Assembly (NCBI RefSeq): GCF_017591425.1
Contig: NW_024467104.1
Coordinates: forward strand, 1,054,001-1,118,000
Source: Ochotona curzoniae
Taxonomy: Eukaryota; Chordata; Mammalia; Lagomorpha; Ochotonidae
Length of the DNA: 64,000 nt
Direction: 5' to 3'
The notes under the pieces were generated by a model. That model made no database searches and had not been told where the DNA came from. It was given only the letters and a program-made list of their open reading frames with translations. Shown in pieces: positions 12,285-24,344 of the stretch. Numbering within the stretch: the stretch's first letter is position 1; every line of letters starts with the position of its first letter. The position numbers and the translations under genes are program-made.

Positions 12285-12545
12285 TTATCAGGTTTGAAAT
12301 CAATCCAAATTTCCATCAATGAATGATTGGATTAAAAACATGCATACTTACACACACATACACATATAATATGCATACTACAGAATAATGTTGAACCACA
12401 AGAAAGAAAGAAATGTAATTTGCAACAAAATGGATGCAACTGGAAATTGCTGTTCTTAGTGAAATAAGCTAGTCTCAAAAAGAAAACTATTGTTAAGTTC
12501 TCCCTGATCAGTGGCAACTAGTTTACAGAATACAAAGAAATGTGA
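12285..12545 (+). mobile_element. Old LINE-1 3' fragment
   Basis: It contains the well-known order of mammalian L1 3'-region words: 'ttccatcaatgaatgattggatta', a '..atactacagaataatgttgaa' block, 'aacaaaatggatgcaactgg', and 'cttagtgaaataagc'. 5'-truncated ancient element. Confidence 0.75.
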
Positions 12546-12599
12546 TCTATATGAACAAGGTTAACGTTTTGATATCTGATTATTATTACTTACCATTTT

Positions 12600-12903
12600 A
12601 GTTTTTAATATTTATTTATATTGGAAGGCAGATATACAGAAAGAAGAGGAGATAGGGAGATCTTCCCAAATGGCTGCAATGATCAGATCTGAGTCAAACC
12701 AAAGCCAAGAGCCAGGAGCTGTGTCTAGGTCTCCCAAGCGGGTGCAGGGTCTCAATGCTTCAGGCTGTCCTCTACTGCTTTCCTAGACCACAAGCAGGGA
12801 GCTGCAAGGGAAGTGGAGCAGCTGGGATTAGAATATGCACCCATATGGGATTCAGGGCATGCAAAGCTAGGGCTTTAGTAACTAGGCTACCGTGTCGGGC
12901 CCC
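12600..12903 (-). mobile_element. C-type SINE
   Basis: Inverted copy running from 'tatttatattggaaggcag' to a head ending 'gtgtcgggcccc'. It is followed closely by another SINE in the same orientation. Confidence 0.85.
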
Positions 12904-12921
12904 ATTCTTTGCTTTTTTTTA

Positions 12922-13232
12922 AAATTTAAGGTATATTTATTTATATTGCAAAGTCAAATATACAGAGAGGAGACATAGAGGATGATCTTCCATCTAGCGA
13001 TTCACTACCCAAGTGACTGCAACAGTTGGTCCTGGGCCGATTCAAAACCAGGAGCCAGGAATTACCTCCAGTTCTCCCATGCGGGTGAAGGGTCCCAAGA
13101 CTTTGGGGTGTCCTCTACTGCTTTCCCAGGCCACAATCAGGGAGCTGGATGGGAAATGGGGCCACTGGGATTAGAACCAGTGGCCATATGGGATGTTGGT
13201 GCATTCCAGGTGAGGACTTTAGCTGCAGAGCC
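12922..13232 (-). mobile_element. C-type SINE
   Basis: Inverted copy with family words 'cccaagtgactgcaac', 'ggagctggatgggaaatgg' and 'ccatatgggatgttgg'. The head at the right end runs into another SINE piece. Confidence 0.85.
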
Positions 13233-13375
13233 TCTCTGCTTCTTTCTTAAACTTCAGATATGGAGCTGGATTGTAAGTGGAGCAGACAGGACTTGAATCA
13301 GCATTCAAATAAGATGTTGTCACATTGGGCAGATAATCAGCTTGTAACACCACCATGCCAATGCACAGCGGGATT
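13233..13375 (-). mobile_element. C-type SINE, head-half fragment
   Basis: It contains only the promoter-proximal half of an inverted copy ('atggagctggattgtaagtgg', 'cttgtaacaccaccatgcc'). Three SINE pieces thus lie head-to-tail over 12.6-13.4 kb. Confidence 0.6.
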
Positions 13376-13884
13376 TTTGAAGCAAAATATTTATTGATTT
13401 TTTTTTTGTACAAGTGAGTAAACTAATTATATACATACAGCATTCTGCTGTTTATTGATGAAATAATTGAAGTACAGAGATAGTAAGGGATTTGTTTAGG
13501 ATAACTGTTGGTGAGACTGAAATAAAAATCAAGGCATTCCAATTTTTATGTGCTTTTTCTCATCATACATTTATGTGGATATTTCTACTATCAAGTACAT
13601 AAAAATAAAATATGTATGATTCTTCATTATATAAAATTGATAGCATAGTCAGTTAATACATAATAAAGAAAAATAGAAGTGATTGGTGCTTAGAAATAGA
13701 AATAGAATGAGAATCAACTGGCAACTTAAATTTTAAATTAAAAAAATCCCTAAGCCATCTTGTGCAGTGTATTTTTTTGAAATATTCATGCAATAGCAAA
13801 GTGTGATACATATGTGAATGTATATATATGCGTGTATATGGGATTTAATACAGAATACCAAAACAAGTTCATAGGAATGAAATA
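13376..13884. other. AT-rich intergenic sequence
   Basis: No gene seen. An alternating purine/pyrimidine run with ATGTATATATATGCG words lies near 13,815-13,840. Confidence 0.5.
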
Positions 13885-14135
13885 GGGGCCCAGTGTGGTA
13901 ACCTAGCAGCTAAAGCCCTTGTCTTGCATTGACCTGGAAAAGCAGTTGAGGACAGCCCAAAGCTTTGGTGGCATGCACCTGTGTGGGAGACCAGAAAGAA
14001 GCTTCTGGCTTAGGATCAGTTCAGCTCCAGCCACTGCAGCCCTTGGGGAGTAAACCAGCGGATGGAAGAACTTTCTTCTTCTCTGTCCTCTCTGTAAATT
14101 TGCTTTCCCAATAAAAATGAATAAATCTAAAAGAA
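13885..14135 (+). mobile_element. C-type SINE with internal deletion
   Basis: Sense copy starting 'ggggcccagtgtggtaacc'. It lacks the segment between the head and 'gacctggaaaagcagttgagg' and ends in 'caataaaaatgaataaatct'. Confidence 0.8.
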
Positions 14136-15595
14136 AAAAAAAACATAGCCATCTTGGAATATAATCATATTTAACCATTGCTTTGCTCCAGTGGAAATGT
14201 GGCCAGCCTCCTTTTTACTTGTTGAATATTGTACTTAGTGCTGAATTAAACCTGTGATTATGAATGGATTAAATTACCTCCTAAAGAGGAACTCTTGTGT
14301 GGTGAGCAGGGGAGGGAGAGAATTATCTTGCCTTATCCTAACCATCTAAAGAATGCATGAAGTATATTCTACTTATATTTCCTAAGACCATTTTAATTAC
14401 AGCTAGATAAACAGCATAACACATATGAGGGCTTTTTCTGAAATGTTCAGTAGTTAGTGCAAGTCCAAGCGATCATTTATTTTTATTCTACCCTTTAATT
14501 TGGTTGACAGGTATGGGTTTAGCCTCATCCTCTTTAAAATCAGGGAACTGTCCATCTCTAATGATTGTTGCCAGGACTCATAATGTTGAAGGAAGCTTAA
14601 AATGTTTCATTTCTTAAGGGATGTAGCCAACAATTGAGAAAAATCATAGTCTTTCAGCAACAAGCTCACTGATTCATGATTGAATCACGGGATTCAGTGA
14701 CCTTTCTGATCTTCATAGAGCTGCTCTTTTTATTGCAACAAAAATTTTTCTTTGTAGTTAATGGGATAGGAAAGCTCTATCTTCCGATGGTTTATACATT
14801 GGGTTCTTTGGGAACAGGAAGCTCTCCGTGAAGAGTTCACGCACTGACAACTTCACATCTGCTTCTGACTGAAAGGATGTCTATATGTGAAGTTGACAAA
14901 AGCTATGTGCTCACCGAAGGGACTATGTGGTTACTAGCTGAAACCCTTTGAATAACAGAAAACCTCAAGTCATAAAAACTGAGGATCCTTTTAATGGGCT
15001 CACAGCTGAGGAGTGGCACATTGTAAGTCTCTCTCATTCTTGGACTGTGTATGGTTTTGTTACTGATGGCAGTCTGTTCAGAGAAAACACATTGCAGCAT
15101 GCTATGTTATTGTTCCTTAAATCCTAGCCCTTCAGGCTTTAATTTAAATCATCCTTCACACTGGCCGTGGTTTTTTTTTTTTTTTTTTACATTCCTCATT
15201 ATTTTAACTGTATTTTCCATGTCTTCCTTTCAATGAAGAAAAAATTTCAGTATTTATATCTGATATCCTTCAAGATCCTGAGAAAACATGTTTAAGAAAA
15301 CTCTTGATCTTTTCTTAATAAAGAAAACAGTCTGTTGTTTATCAAGCTTTGCCTATATTTCTAATCAACATATAAATCAATGTAAAATAAAGGCTAAAGC
15401 ATGTTTTTCAGCATGTCTGTCAAAATGTAATATATATTTCTTTCAGATTGTAAAATTTTTATAAAAAATACAGATTTTAAAAATTGATTCACGAAATAGA
15501 AAGTATCTTAGGTAGTATGAATTGAAAAGTTATTTGCAATTCTACCTCTTGTCATCTTCTTTCTGCCACTGTGGTAAATACATGTTGCCGTAATT
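14136..15595. other. Intergenic sequence downstream of the OR5AR1-like gene
   Basis: No repeat I can name and no coding frame. A T19-T20 run is at about 15,170-15,189. Confidence 0.5.
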
Positions 15596-15598
15596 TTT

Positions 15599-15926
15599 TA
15601 AAAGATGAATTTATTATTGTTGCAAAGTCAGATAAACAGAGAGGAAAGACAAAAAGAGGAAGATCTTCCATTTGATGATTCACTTCCCAAGTGACGGCAA
15701 TGGCTGGTGCTGCACCAACCCAAAGCCAGGAGCCAGGAATTTCCTCCAACTCTCCCGCGCAGGTGCAGGGTCCCAAGGCTTTGGACCGTCGTCGACTGCT
15801 TTCCCAGGCCACAAGCAGGGAGCTGGATGGGAAATGGAGCTACTGGGTTTAGACTCTGCACCCATATGAGATCCCAGCACATTCAAGGTGAGGACCTTAG
15901 CCACTAGGCCACCGTGCTGGGCCCTG
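15599..15926 (-). mobile_element. C-type SINE immediately 3' of the OR5AR1-like gene
   Basis: Full-length inverted copy ending 'ccaccgtgctgggccc'. It lies just downstream of the receptor's stop codon (15,939), so it would fall in that gene's 3' UTR if transcribed. Confidence 0.9.
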
Positions 15927-15938
15927 TTTCCAAAATTT

Positions 15939-16872
15939 TTATTGAGGTATTTTCCCAATTAGTTTTTTGAAAGCAGCTTTCACATCCTTGTTCCGCAAAC
16001 TGTAGATCAAGGGATTCAACATAGGGATGATAATAGTGTAGAACACAGAGGCCCACTTGTCTTGATCCAGAGAGTAACTTGATGTTGGCCTCAAGTACAT
16101 AAACATGACCGTGCCGTAGAAGAGGGTAACCCCAGTAAGGTGAGACCCACAGGTAGAGAAAGCCTTCATGCGTCCTTCAGCAGAGCGCATTCTGATAATT
16201 GCAATGAGGATGAAGGCATAGGAGATGAAGATGATGAGGATGGTGCTGAATTCAATGAAGCCACACAGACTGAAGAGCAATATTTCGCTGATATAGGTAT
16301 CTGAACATGAGAGAGCCAAGAGCGGTGGGATTTCACAAAAAAAAATGGTTGATGATATTGGAACCACAGTAATTCAGGCTGAAGGTAAGTGAAGTGTGTA
16401 CTGCTAAGCTCACTAGACCTGCCAAGTAAGAGCCCAGCATGAGAGTCAAACAGACTCGTTTGGACATGAAGGTACTGTAGTGGAGGGGTCGACAGATGGC
16501 CACAAAACGATCATAGGCCATAGCAGCCAAGACATAGCACTCAGCATCTACAAAACCTACAAAGAAAGCAAACTGGGTGGCACAGCTGGAGAAGGAGATC
16601 ACCTTGTGCTTTGTCAAAAGGTCAGCCAACATCCTGGGGGCAATGGCCGAGGAGTAGCCCAGGTCGACAAAGGAGAGATTGCAGAGGAAAAAATACATGG
16701 GTGTGTGTAGCTGAGTGTCTGTCAGGATGAGGACAATCATGCCAATGTTCCCCACCACATTGATCAGATAGATGATGAGGAAGACCACAAAAAAGGTAAT
16801 CTGCAGCTCAGGATCCTGTGTGATGCCTGTAAAGATAAACTCAGTCACCATGGTTTGGTTTTCATTATCCAT
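15939..16872 (-). pseudogene. OR5AR1: OR5AR1-like olfactory receptor, one-base frameshift
   Basis: Class II odorant receptor, a seven-helix G-protein-coupled receptor of olfactory cilia. I start it at the Met at 16,872 (MDNENQ), where the known human OR5AR1 begins; an in-frame Met 20 codons upstream is less likely. Residues follow the family plan: N-glycosylation site NQT at 5-7, LHTPMYF at 55-61, [10 protein letters not shown] at 118-127. After about residue 178 (helix 5 approach, INHFF) the frame is lost at an A9 run (16,337-16,345, T9 on the coding strand). One extra base gives a Leu and then a stop. The other frame carries the rest intact: [32 protein letters not shown], and a stop at 15,939. 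Apart from this base it would be a normal ~310-residue receptor, so a very recent null allele or an assembly error are both possible. The similarity to OR5AR1 is from memory of the human protein. Confidence 0.85.
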
Positions 16873-16932
16873 TGTTGACTGTGTGTGTACCTGGATTTGG
16901 TCTACTGTTGAGTGTAGTAAATTTCTTGTCAC

Positions 16933-18270
16933 CGGAGAGATGTGAAATCAAGAAAAGCAATCAAATTCCAGAGATGTTGTATGTATAATTCTACAGGAGA
17001 AGCTTTGTTTGTGGTGCTTCTTAAAATCCTTCCACTAGTTAGACCCTATGACCAATGTCAACATGACTTTGGCTGAGGTGGTGTGGTGCACCCTCTCAAA
17101 GTACCTGCTCTGGATAAGATGGTAGCTTACAAGCTATGAAGAATCCGCATCTTCAATATCCTTTGTTCTCTGAGGTCATTTAATTCATGGTGTCAGATAC
17201 TGAACCTGACCTGGATTAATATCTGTCTTATTCTTCAGTAAAGAATTGGAGATTTGAGAGCATCTTCTTTCTAAAACAAAGTAAATGTAAATGCCCATGA
17301 GGAATAAACATTTATTCTCACTCCAGGTGTGTATTCAGATGAAGATGAGTGGTCTAAGAATCTAAAAACAATGCAAACCACACACACACACACACACACA
17401 AATACACAGAACGCAAACTATTGAAGTAGTGATAAAAAATACAGAAAATAACAGTGGGAATAATACACATATTTTTAAAATTGGGATTTACAGACTGTTT
17501 ACTACATGCTAAAATACTACTGAATGCTTCCCATGTGTTGTATTTTTATATACTCAACTATGAGATGTAAATGCTATTATTGTACCCATTGAGTATCTCA
17601 AAAAAACAAAAGTAGAGATAAGGTAACTTTAACCAAGTTAATAGTCAGGAAGCAGTAGTGCTGGAATTATCTGACTCTAAAAATGAATGTCACTTTATTA
17701 TCTTATCTGTATATATATTTTGTCGGCACTGGAAACTAATTTTGTGCCTCTCTGTCTCCTGTGGTGTCCTTTGTGCTTGGAAACAGATGCTCTTTTTGCA
17801 TTTCTGACCTTTGGATGACCTCATGAGTAAGTTATGATGTGTAAAGAGAGTGCTAAATTAATTTTGATTTGAATTAATTAGTAAAGAGTCTTTCATGGAG
17901 GGGAGAGTTGAGAAAGCATCGTTGGCATCAGTGGGCCCACGAAAGCATGCACTTGTGAAACCTGTTCTCTTTGAGGAAATGATATCTACTCAGTTGCAGA
18001 ATGAAGAGAGTGGCAGGCAAAACTGAACTTGAATAAGATGAATGCAAGGTAAATTACACACAAGTTGAGTATATTATGTAAACATAAAGAGAGAAGACAG
18101 ACTGTGTCTCCTTCCATCTGCTTACTTCTCAGGAAAGAAAAGAAAGCAGAATAGTATCTCCCAGGGGTTAGATATTCAGAGTAAATCCTACTGAAAAAAC
18201 AGGTGATACCATTAATCACAGGAAAGAAAGGGCTATAATAAAACCATACATTATCTCAAGTTTGTGATTG
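16933..18270. other. Intergenic, upstream of the OR5AR1-like gene
   Basis: This should hold the promoter and 5' exon of the minus-strand receptor, but I could not place them. A (CA)n microsatellite is at 17,379-17,401. No other gene seen. Confidence 0.45.
17379..17401. repeat. (CA)n microsatellite
   Basis: Uninterrupted CA dinucleotide run of about 11 units. Confidence 0.9.
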
Positions 18271-18274
18271 AACT

Positions 18275-18400
18275 GCAATACTGCAACAAGGTGGAGGAAT
18301 CCACCATGGGGGGAGGGTACGAAGAGGAGCTGGGAGAATCCCAGAGCCTATGAAACTGTATCATAAAATGAGATGTAATTCATAAAAATGAAAATGAATT
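18275..18400 (+). mobile_element. LINE-1 3' end (lagomorph type)
   Basis: The 'gcaacaaggtggaggaatcc' segment, the 'ccatggggggaggg' block, 'gaatcccagagcc' and 'tgaaactgtatcataaaatg' match the 3' end of the better preserved L1 at 41.8 kb. Confidence 0.8.
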
Positions 18401-18849
18401 ATAAGTAAACACAGGCAACAAACAGTCAAAACACACACACAAAAGCTCTATTGTTTTATGTTCTATCCAATTTGTTTTAAAATGTGTAAATCTGTACACT
18501 TTTTTATATATTAGATCAGTTAGGAGGAAGACAATGGAAATACAAGCCTGCAAGAAGTTACTTTGAAAACATTTTTCTGGTAAAGAAATTATGCACACAA
18601 GATATATTTAAAGTTTCTTTGAGATACATGAAATTGATTCTCTTTGTGTTGATAAATAGAGTTAAAATTTTAACAACAGAAATATATGAATAGCAAATAA
18701 ATTCAAGAAATGTTCTCAAATATTCATACATTGGAAATGTAAATTAAAACTGGAATAAATATTGTTAATGAAAAAGTAAAAGCGAAGGACCATGCCAAGT
18801 TTTGACAAAGAAGTGGAATGATTGAAATTTTCATTGTAGACCTAAATAT

Positions 18850-19222
18850 AAAATAATAAACCTTTTTATTTTTTTTTTAAAGATTTATTTTTATTATTTT
18901 TTCATTGGAAAGGCGGATATACAGAGAGGAGAGACAGAGAGGAAGATCTTCCATCCGATGATTCACTCCCCAAGTGAGCGCAACGGGCCGGTACTATGCC
19001 GATCCGAAGCCAGGAGCCTCTTCCAGGTCTCCCACGCGGGTGCAGGTTCCCAAAGCTTTGGGCCGTCCTCGACTGCTTTCCCAGGCCACAGGCAGGGAGC
19101 TGGAAGGGAAGCGGGGCTGCCGGGATTAGAACCGGCGCCCATATGGGATCCCGGGCGTGCAAGGTGAGGACCTTTTAACCACTTGCGCCACCGCGCCGGG
19201 CCCAAAATAATAAACCTTTTTA
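18850..19222 (-). mobile_element. Young C-type SINE with 19-bp target duplication
   Basis: Near-consensus inverted copy (body 18,869-19,203). It has intact B box and head words ('ccgggattagaaccggc', 'ccaccgcgccgggccc'). The flanks aaaataataaaccttttta at 18,850-18,868 and 19,204-19,222 are a perfect 19-bp target-site duplication, so this is a recent L1-mediated insertion. Confidence 0.95.
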
Positions 19223-19329
19223 GAAAACACTTAGATAGCTCCTTACGGAATCAAAAATATATATATGAACTCTATGTTCTAGTTATTTAGAAAATGGAAG
19301 ATAAGCTAAATAATTATTAGCAGGTGACA

Positions 19330-19620
19330 TTACAAATAAATTCTGGTATGTTTATGTAATATAGCAACATTAATGAGAAGAAACAAGCTGTTGATATATG
19401 AACTATGGTAGGTAAGATAGAGAAGTACAAGCAAAAATGCTATAACTTTTGTGATTCCACTTACAAAAATCTATAGAAATACAAAATAACCAGTAGTGAC
19501 AGGAAATAGATCAGTGGCTGTCTTTAAGATTGTGTGTGAAGATGATCAGAAGGGAGGGAATACCAGGAAGAAGACGGAAATGTATGGGCTGATGAGGATT
19601 CCTTTTGCAATTTTTTGAAA
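19330..19620 (+). mobile_element. Old LINE-1 3' UTR fragment
   Basis: Words such as 'tgattccacttacaaaaatct', 'atagaaatacaaaataacc', 'caggaaatagatcagtggc' are typical of the 3' UTR of ancient mammalian L1 subfamilies. Confidence 0.6.
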
Positions 19621-20905
19621 ACTTTAATGTTTTGATTAACACGTAACACGTGAACATATCATAGGGTATAGGGCAATATTTATACACATATAAAAATATG
19701 TATCACACGAGACAACCAACATTCCCATCTCATCATCTTTTCTTTTTATTAGGAGCATTCCAGCTCTCTCACAGTTTATCCTATGATACAGTATAATATG
19801 TTCCTGTGGGCCATAGCAGTTTGTTTTCTAAAGTGATAGGATGCTTTTATAGGGCTACACATTAAATTAAATATGCAAAATTGTATGCTTAAATATATTG
19901 TTCATTATCTGTTAATTATATTTAATATATTTACTTGAGATTATTTTATTTACACAAAACAGACACCTGTCACAATATAGATTTAGAAACTCAGTCATAC
20001 TTTCCGCTCTCCCCTTCCTGCCTAAGCTCTGCAAGCACCATCTCCTTCTTTCCTTGCCTCCATTCCTCCATCTCTCTCCCTTCCTCCTTCCTTCCGTTCT
20101 TCCTTCCTTCCCATCTTCTTATTTTCAATTTCCCAATGGCATACTTTCAGAAATCATTCTCTGAATTGCAGAGGAGGTAGCAGATTTCCATATTTTTACA
20201 AGCATGAAACACTTTGTGAGAGCATACACGTGCCTAACTCACATTTATGAAGAGGTAACCTAAAATCAAACTCATGGCCTGCACCTCTTCTTCAAGGGCA
20301 TGATTTGGGTGTTAAGAAGAGTCCATGCCTAAAGCATCAGTAAGCCGTGAGCAAACATTACGCCTGGACAGGTCATATCTTTCCTTTTGTCTCATGTCGC
20401 AAGTGTGATTTGAGCTCTAGCCTACCTCTTAGTGGGAGGTTGAATGCGTCCTCTTCCATGCATGGCTTATGAACAAAGATTCTGGGAAGACAGCCTATGG
20501 TTCCCGTTAATTTCTGCCGAGTGGCATGCTCATCCTACGCTTGTTCCTGTGTGGAGGAAGTATTTATGTTTCTGACTCACAGTCTCCCAGAAGAAATATG
20601 ATGAAATGGTTTAAATGCTTCCTGAATTCATCGGAGACTCAAAAATCTGATGAGATCTCCTCCCCAAAGACATTTTCATTTTTGCTTCCTTCACTCTTAA
20701 TAGTGAAAAAAAAAACACAGGGAAGTTTTACCAACATGTGTGTGATTGAATATGCAATGATGCTCGCAAATATTCTTACAAAGCTGTAATTTTTGTGAGT
20801 GGGTGAGAAAGGGCTTTTAAAAGATGATAATAGTTTTGGCATTCTATGGAACAACATTGAACTGTTGCTGTAGGTTAAATAAACAAGTGAACAATTTTTT
20901 TTCAA
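19621..20905. other. Intergenic sequence with a C/T-rich tract
   Basis: A TTCC-rich polypyrimidine stretch runs from about 20,003 to 20,113. The rest is unremarkable AT-rich DNA without a gene. Confidence 0.5.
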
Positions 20906-21232
20906 GTTTTTTATTTGAAAGGCAGATTTTTACATAGAGAAAAGGAGAGACAGAAAAAAATGTGTCTTTTCTCTACTGGTTCACTGCCCACATGGCATCT
21001 GTAGACAGAGCTGAGCCAATCTGAAGCCAGGAGCCAGGAGCTTATGGGTCTCCCACCTGGGTGCAGGGGCCCAAGCACTTGAATCATCCTCCGCTGCTTT
21101 CCTAGGCCATAAGCGGGGGTGAGTCAGAACTGGACCAGCCAGGACTCAAACTGGTGAACCAGTGCCCATGCAGGATGCTGGTACCACAGGCAGTGATGTA
21201 GCATACTACACCAGAGCACTGTCCCTGAACAG
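20906..21232 (-). mobile_element. C-type SINE
   Basis: Inverted copy, moderately diverged, with 'atttgaaaggcag', 'caatctgaagccaggagcc' and a decayed head near 21,215. Confidence 0.85.
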
Positions 21233-21269
21233 TTATTTCTAGCTAAAAACTGAAAGAAAGGGACCTATG

Positions 21270-21400
21270 GAAATTCTGGGTGGTGTTTGATCTGTTTATT
21301 CACTTCACTGTGGTGATGTGATTACTGGTATTTGCATACTTTTCAACTCTTTTTGTACATATTAAATTGTACAAATTAAAGATCACTATAATGCATCAAT
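21270..21400 (+). mobile_element. Old LINE-1 3' end fragment
   Basis: 'gtggtgatgtgattactggtattt ... catattaaattgtacaaatta' resembles the terminal L1 3' UTR of ancient subfamilies. Short and diverged. Confidence 0.45.
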
Positions 21401-23050
21401 TTTTCCTCAACATAGTTGTCTCAGAAGTCATTCAAATGACATCAAGGATATAAGACAAAGTCTTATAGAAGTTCTTTCAAATAAACCATGATTTATTCAA
21501 GAAGAGAATAAGGAAGCCTGTATTTATTTTTAATTTATTTTTTATTTCTTTAAGATACAGTTCTATAGACTCAGGGATTTTCCATCTCTTCCTCCCCATG
21601 TCTCTCCACCACCATCGCCCTGATTTCCCTATATCAATAGTATACTTCTTCCACAACAGCCACAAGGTCATAATTGTGCAATTTAAATGGGTCCTGACTT
21701 TGTAGATTTAGACAAGGGTAGAAAGTCCAGTTCAATTAGAGATCTACATATGTTATCTTGGACCTTTTAAAGGATAGCTTTTCACTTTCAGTGAACAGAA
21801 CTGTTTAATATAATTTACAGTATTACGTGCAAGACATGTTAGGTGTTTCTTTTTTTCTTTGTTTTGTTTCGTATTTTAGCAAGAAGGAATTTTGGATTCC
21901 ATTCTCAGCAGATGGAGGCACTCTGTCTTCCCGTGCCTAGAAGAAATGAAAAAGGTTTGTTGAAGAACCTGTGTACACTTTTCCTTTTGCACAGACACTG
22001 CCAGGGTTCTTCTAAAAGCTGGCAATCATCGGGAAAAGCATAGGCATAGAATCCCAGCACTGAAGGCCCTGCAACTTAATAATGCTAGCAACAGCTAACT
22101 CATACAACTAAGCACTGAGGTTTCTCCAGAACTGTCAGCAAATGCACAATGAAGATTTTTGAAGCCTGATGGGACGATATCACCTGTTGCTAGCTGTTGT
22201 TGGGTCTTGATGTTAAATACTGATAGAAAGTGAATCAAAATATTAAGAGTAGAAAGAGGGAGTGGCCAAATAAACATATTGAATTGCACTTCTTTATTGG
22301 GTCTTTATTTGCATTTTTTACATCCCTTTATTTATTAAATATACATGCATTTTATCAAAAGTATGTGCATATAATACAGCCTTGCTGATATATTTTGCTT
22401 AAGTATATCTAGCTCCACTCCTATTTTATTCAAGTTTCTCACAGCTAAAATATACCTGAAACACTTGATTATGAACTTTGTAGTCGTTTTATCTAGGAAT
22501 ATATTTCATTGGAAAGCTTTAATTTATAAATTCAGTGGTAGACCATTGTCACCTTAATGCAATTGTCTTGTATCAAAGAGCATATGCGAGTGTGTCATCA
22601 AAATTGTTCGGTCTGCTTCTGTATTCTCCTGAGGTTTGCCAGTGTTTCTTCACAGAGGTTTTTTAACATATCTCATTTGGTTTACTATTAGATGTTTTCA
22701 CCTTGTAATAAAATTGGAATCTTCCCTTCCATTAAAAAATTTTAGTTAAAGATTTTCTACTATGACAATTATTAGGTTAATTTCAGATTTAGGCAATTTA
22801 TAAAGTCTCTCTCCCTCTTTGACTCTCCGTCATGCTGGTAGCTTTTTATCTTTGATGTATTAAGATGCAAACATTCATTATACTGGATAAATAAAGTTTC
22901 ATGTAAGATAAAATAAGTCTTTAAGGACTCATGAGGGGATTTTTGTTTTTCAGTTTTCCAGGTGACGTAACAGCTATTCGGGTGACTATTGAAGACTACG
23001 GACAAGTATGTAAGTCTATGTTCAGAATGAACTCCAATTTTAAAATTTCC
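21401..23050. other. AT-rich intergenic sequence
   Basis: No coding region or named repeat. This is unique-looking DNA left of the duplicated OR block. Confidence 0.5.
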
Positions 23051-23054
23051 TTTA

Positions 23055-23335
23055 ATAATTCATTCATTTATTTAGATATTGATTTTCCATCTGCTGGTTC
23101 ACTGCATGCCACTACAGCCGGGTTTTAGCCTGACGGAAGCCAACATCCCCAAACTCCATCCTGCAGTCCTCCGGGGGAGCAAGGAAACAGACCTTAGGCA
23201 TCTCCTGCTGCCTTCCCAGGAATGTTAGCAGGACGTCAGCTCTGAAGTGGAGCAGCAGGTCCTCAAAGTGCTACTCCGATGTGTGATGCCAGTGTTAGAA
23301 ACAGCCGTCCATACCTGTGCACCTCCATGCCAGTT
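23055..23335 (-). mobile_element. C-type SINE, old copy
   Basis: Inverted copy: 'ttccatctgctggttcactgc', 'gctgccttcccagg', 'ctgaagtggagcagcagg'. The head is decayed. Confidence 0.7.
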
Positions 23336-23718
23336 CCCAGTGTCATTTTTTTTTTTTTAAACAAGAAATTGGCTATCTCGCCTTTTCTGTGCTCCTGAAA
23401 TGACTTCTTCGGAGAGTGTATTTCAGGTATTTTCTCCCTCAGGAAATCAACATTCTATGTTCAGACTGGGCTTGTATTAAGTTAAACTCCCATATGTGAG
23501 GGGCAGGTGTGCTGTAGTCTTTCTGTGTCTAGTGCATTTCATTTAACATGCTGTACTTCAATTCCATCAACCGGCAGCAAGTGATGGATCTGTGTTTATG
23601 CAACAACACCTGATGCGTATTCATTCATCCTGCAGCATAGCACCCCAAGTGAACACAGAGTCTGTATAGAAGGTGCACTCGGAGGGCTAATGTGACATTG
23701 TGCGGAACATTTTGATTT

Positions 23719-23728
23719 TCCCAAGGGA
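23719..23728. promoter_or_regulatory. Candidate O/E (EBF) site, OR5AP2-like copy 1
   Basis: TCCCAAGGGA fits the palindromic EBF/Olf-1 core TCCCNNGGGA that is enriched in OR promoters. It lies about 620 bp upstream of the predicted 5' exon donor. The aligned position in block copy 2 has TCCCCAGGGA, so the motif persists although its surroundings have diverged. Confidence 0.55.
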
Positions 23729-24344
23729 TCAAACCACCAGCTATCAAGGGAAATAGCAGAAGGATGCTTAATGGTTGTTAGAAATAGGGGACTTAAAATT
23801 CAGTCTCCACTGGGTGATGTGTCCCAAGTGTAAGCAGGGAAATAGGAAAGAGATCAGTGATCTTAACATCGAAGTGAAAGCAGTAAGTAGATTACAATAT
23901 AATAACAGGAGGAACGCACTCTCCACAGTTGCAGAGGAAACATACTTGTGAGCCAAAAATAAATCTTGAGATTCTGAATATACTACCTTGGAAATAACTG
24001 CAACTAGTGTTGTAGCTGCATGTCAGTGGTTTTGAAACATAATTTACACTGATAAACTTGCAATATTTATGCTTGAGCCGTAATAGTGGGAAACACCAAA
24101 TTCACCACTGAATGAAGACCATTCTCTTATCACTCTATTGCAAAGCATTCAGTTCTCCTACATCTGTGCTGAATGATTTTTGAAACCTATTTTAACTTTG
24201 GTGACTAACTTGGGAGAAAAAGGAAAGTGCCTTGCTAAGAAAAAGGATTTGTGTCATCTTTTCCCCCTTTCTGTTTTTTTTGTTGAATTTATCCATTGCA
24301 CAGAAAGAAACAAGATATCCAGCAAAAGTAAAGTGGTTACTAAA

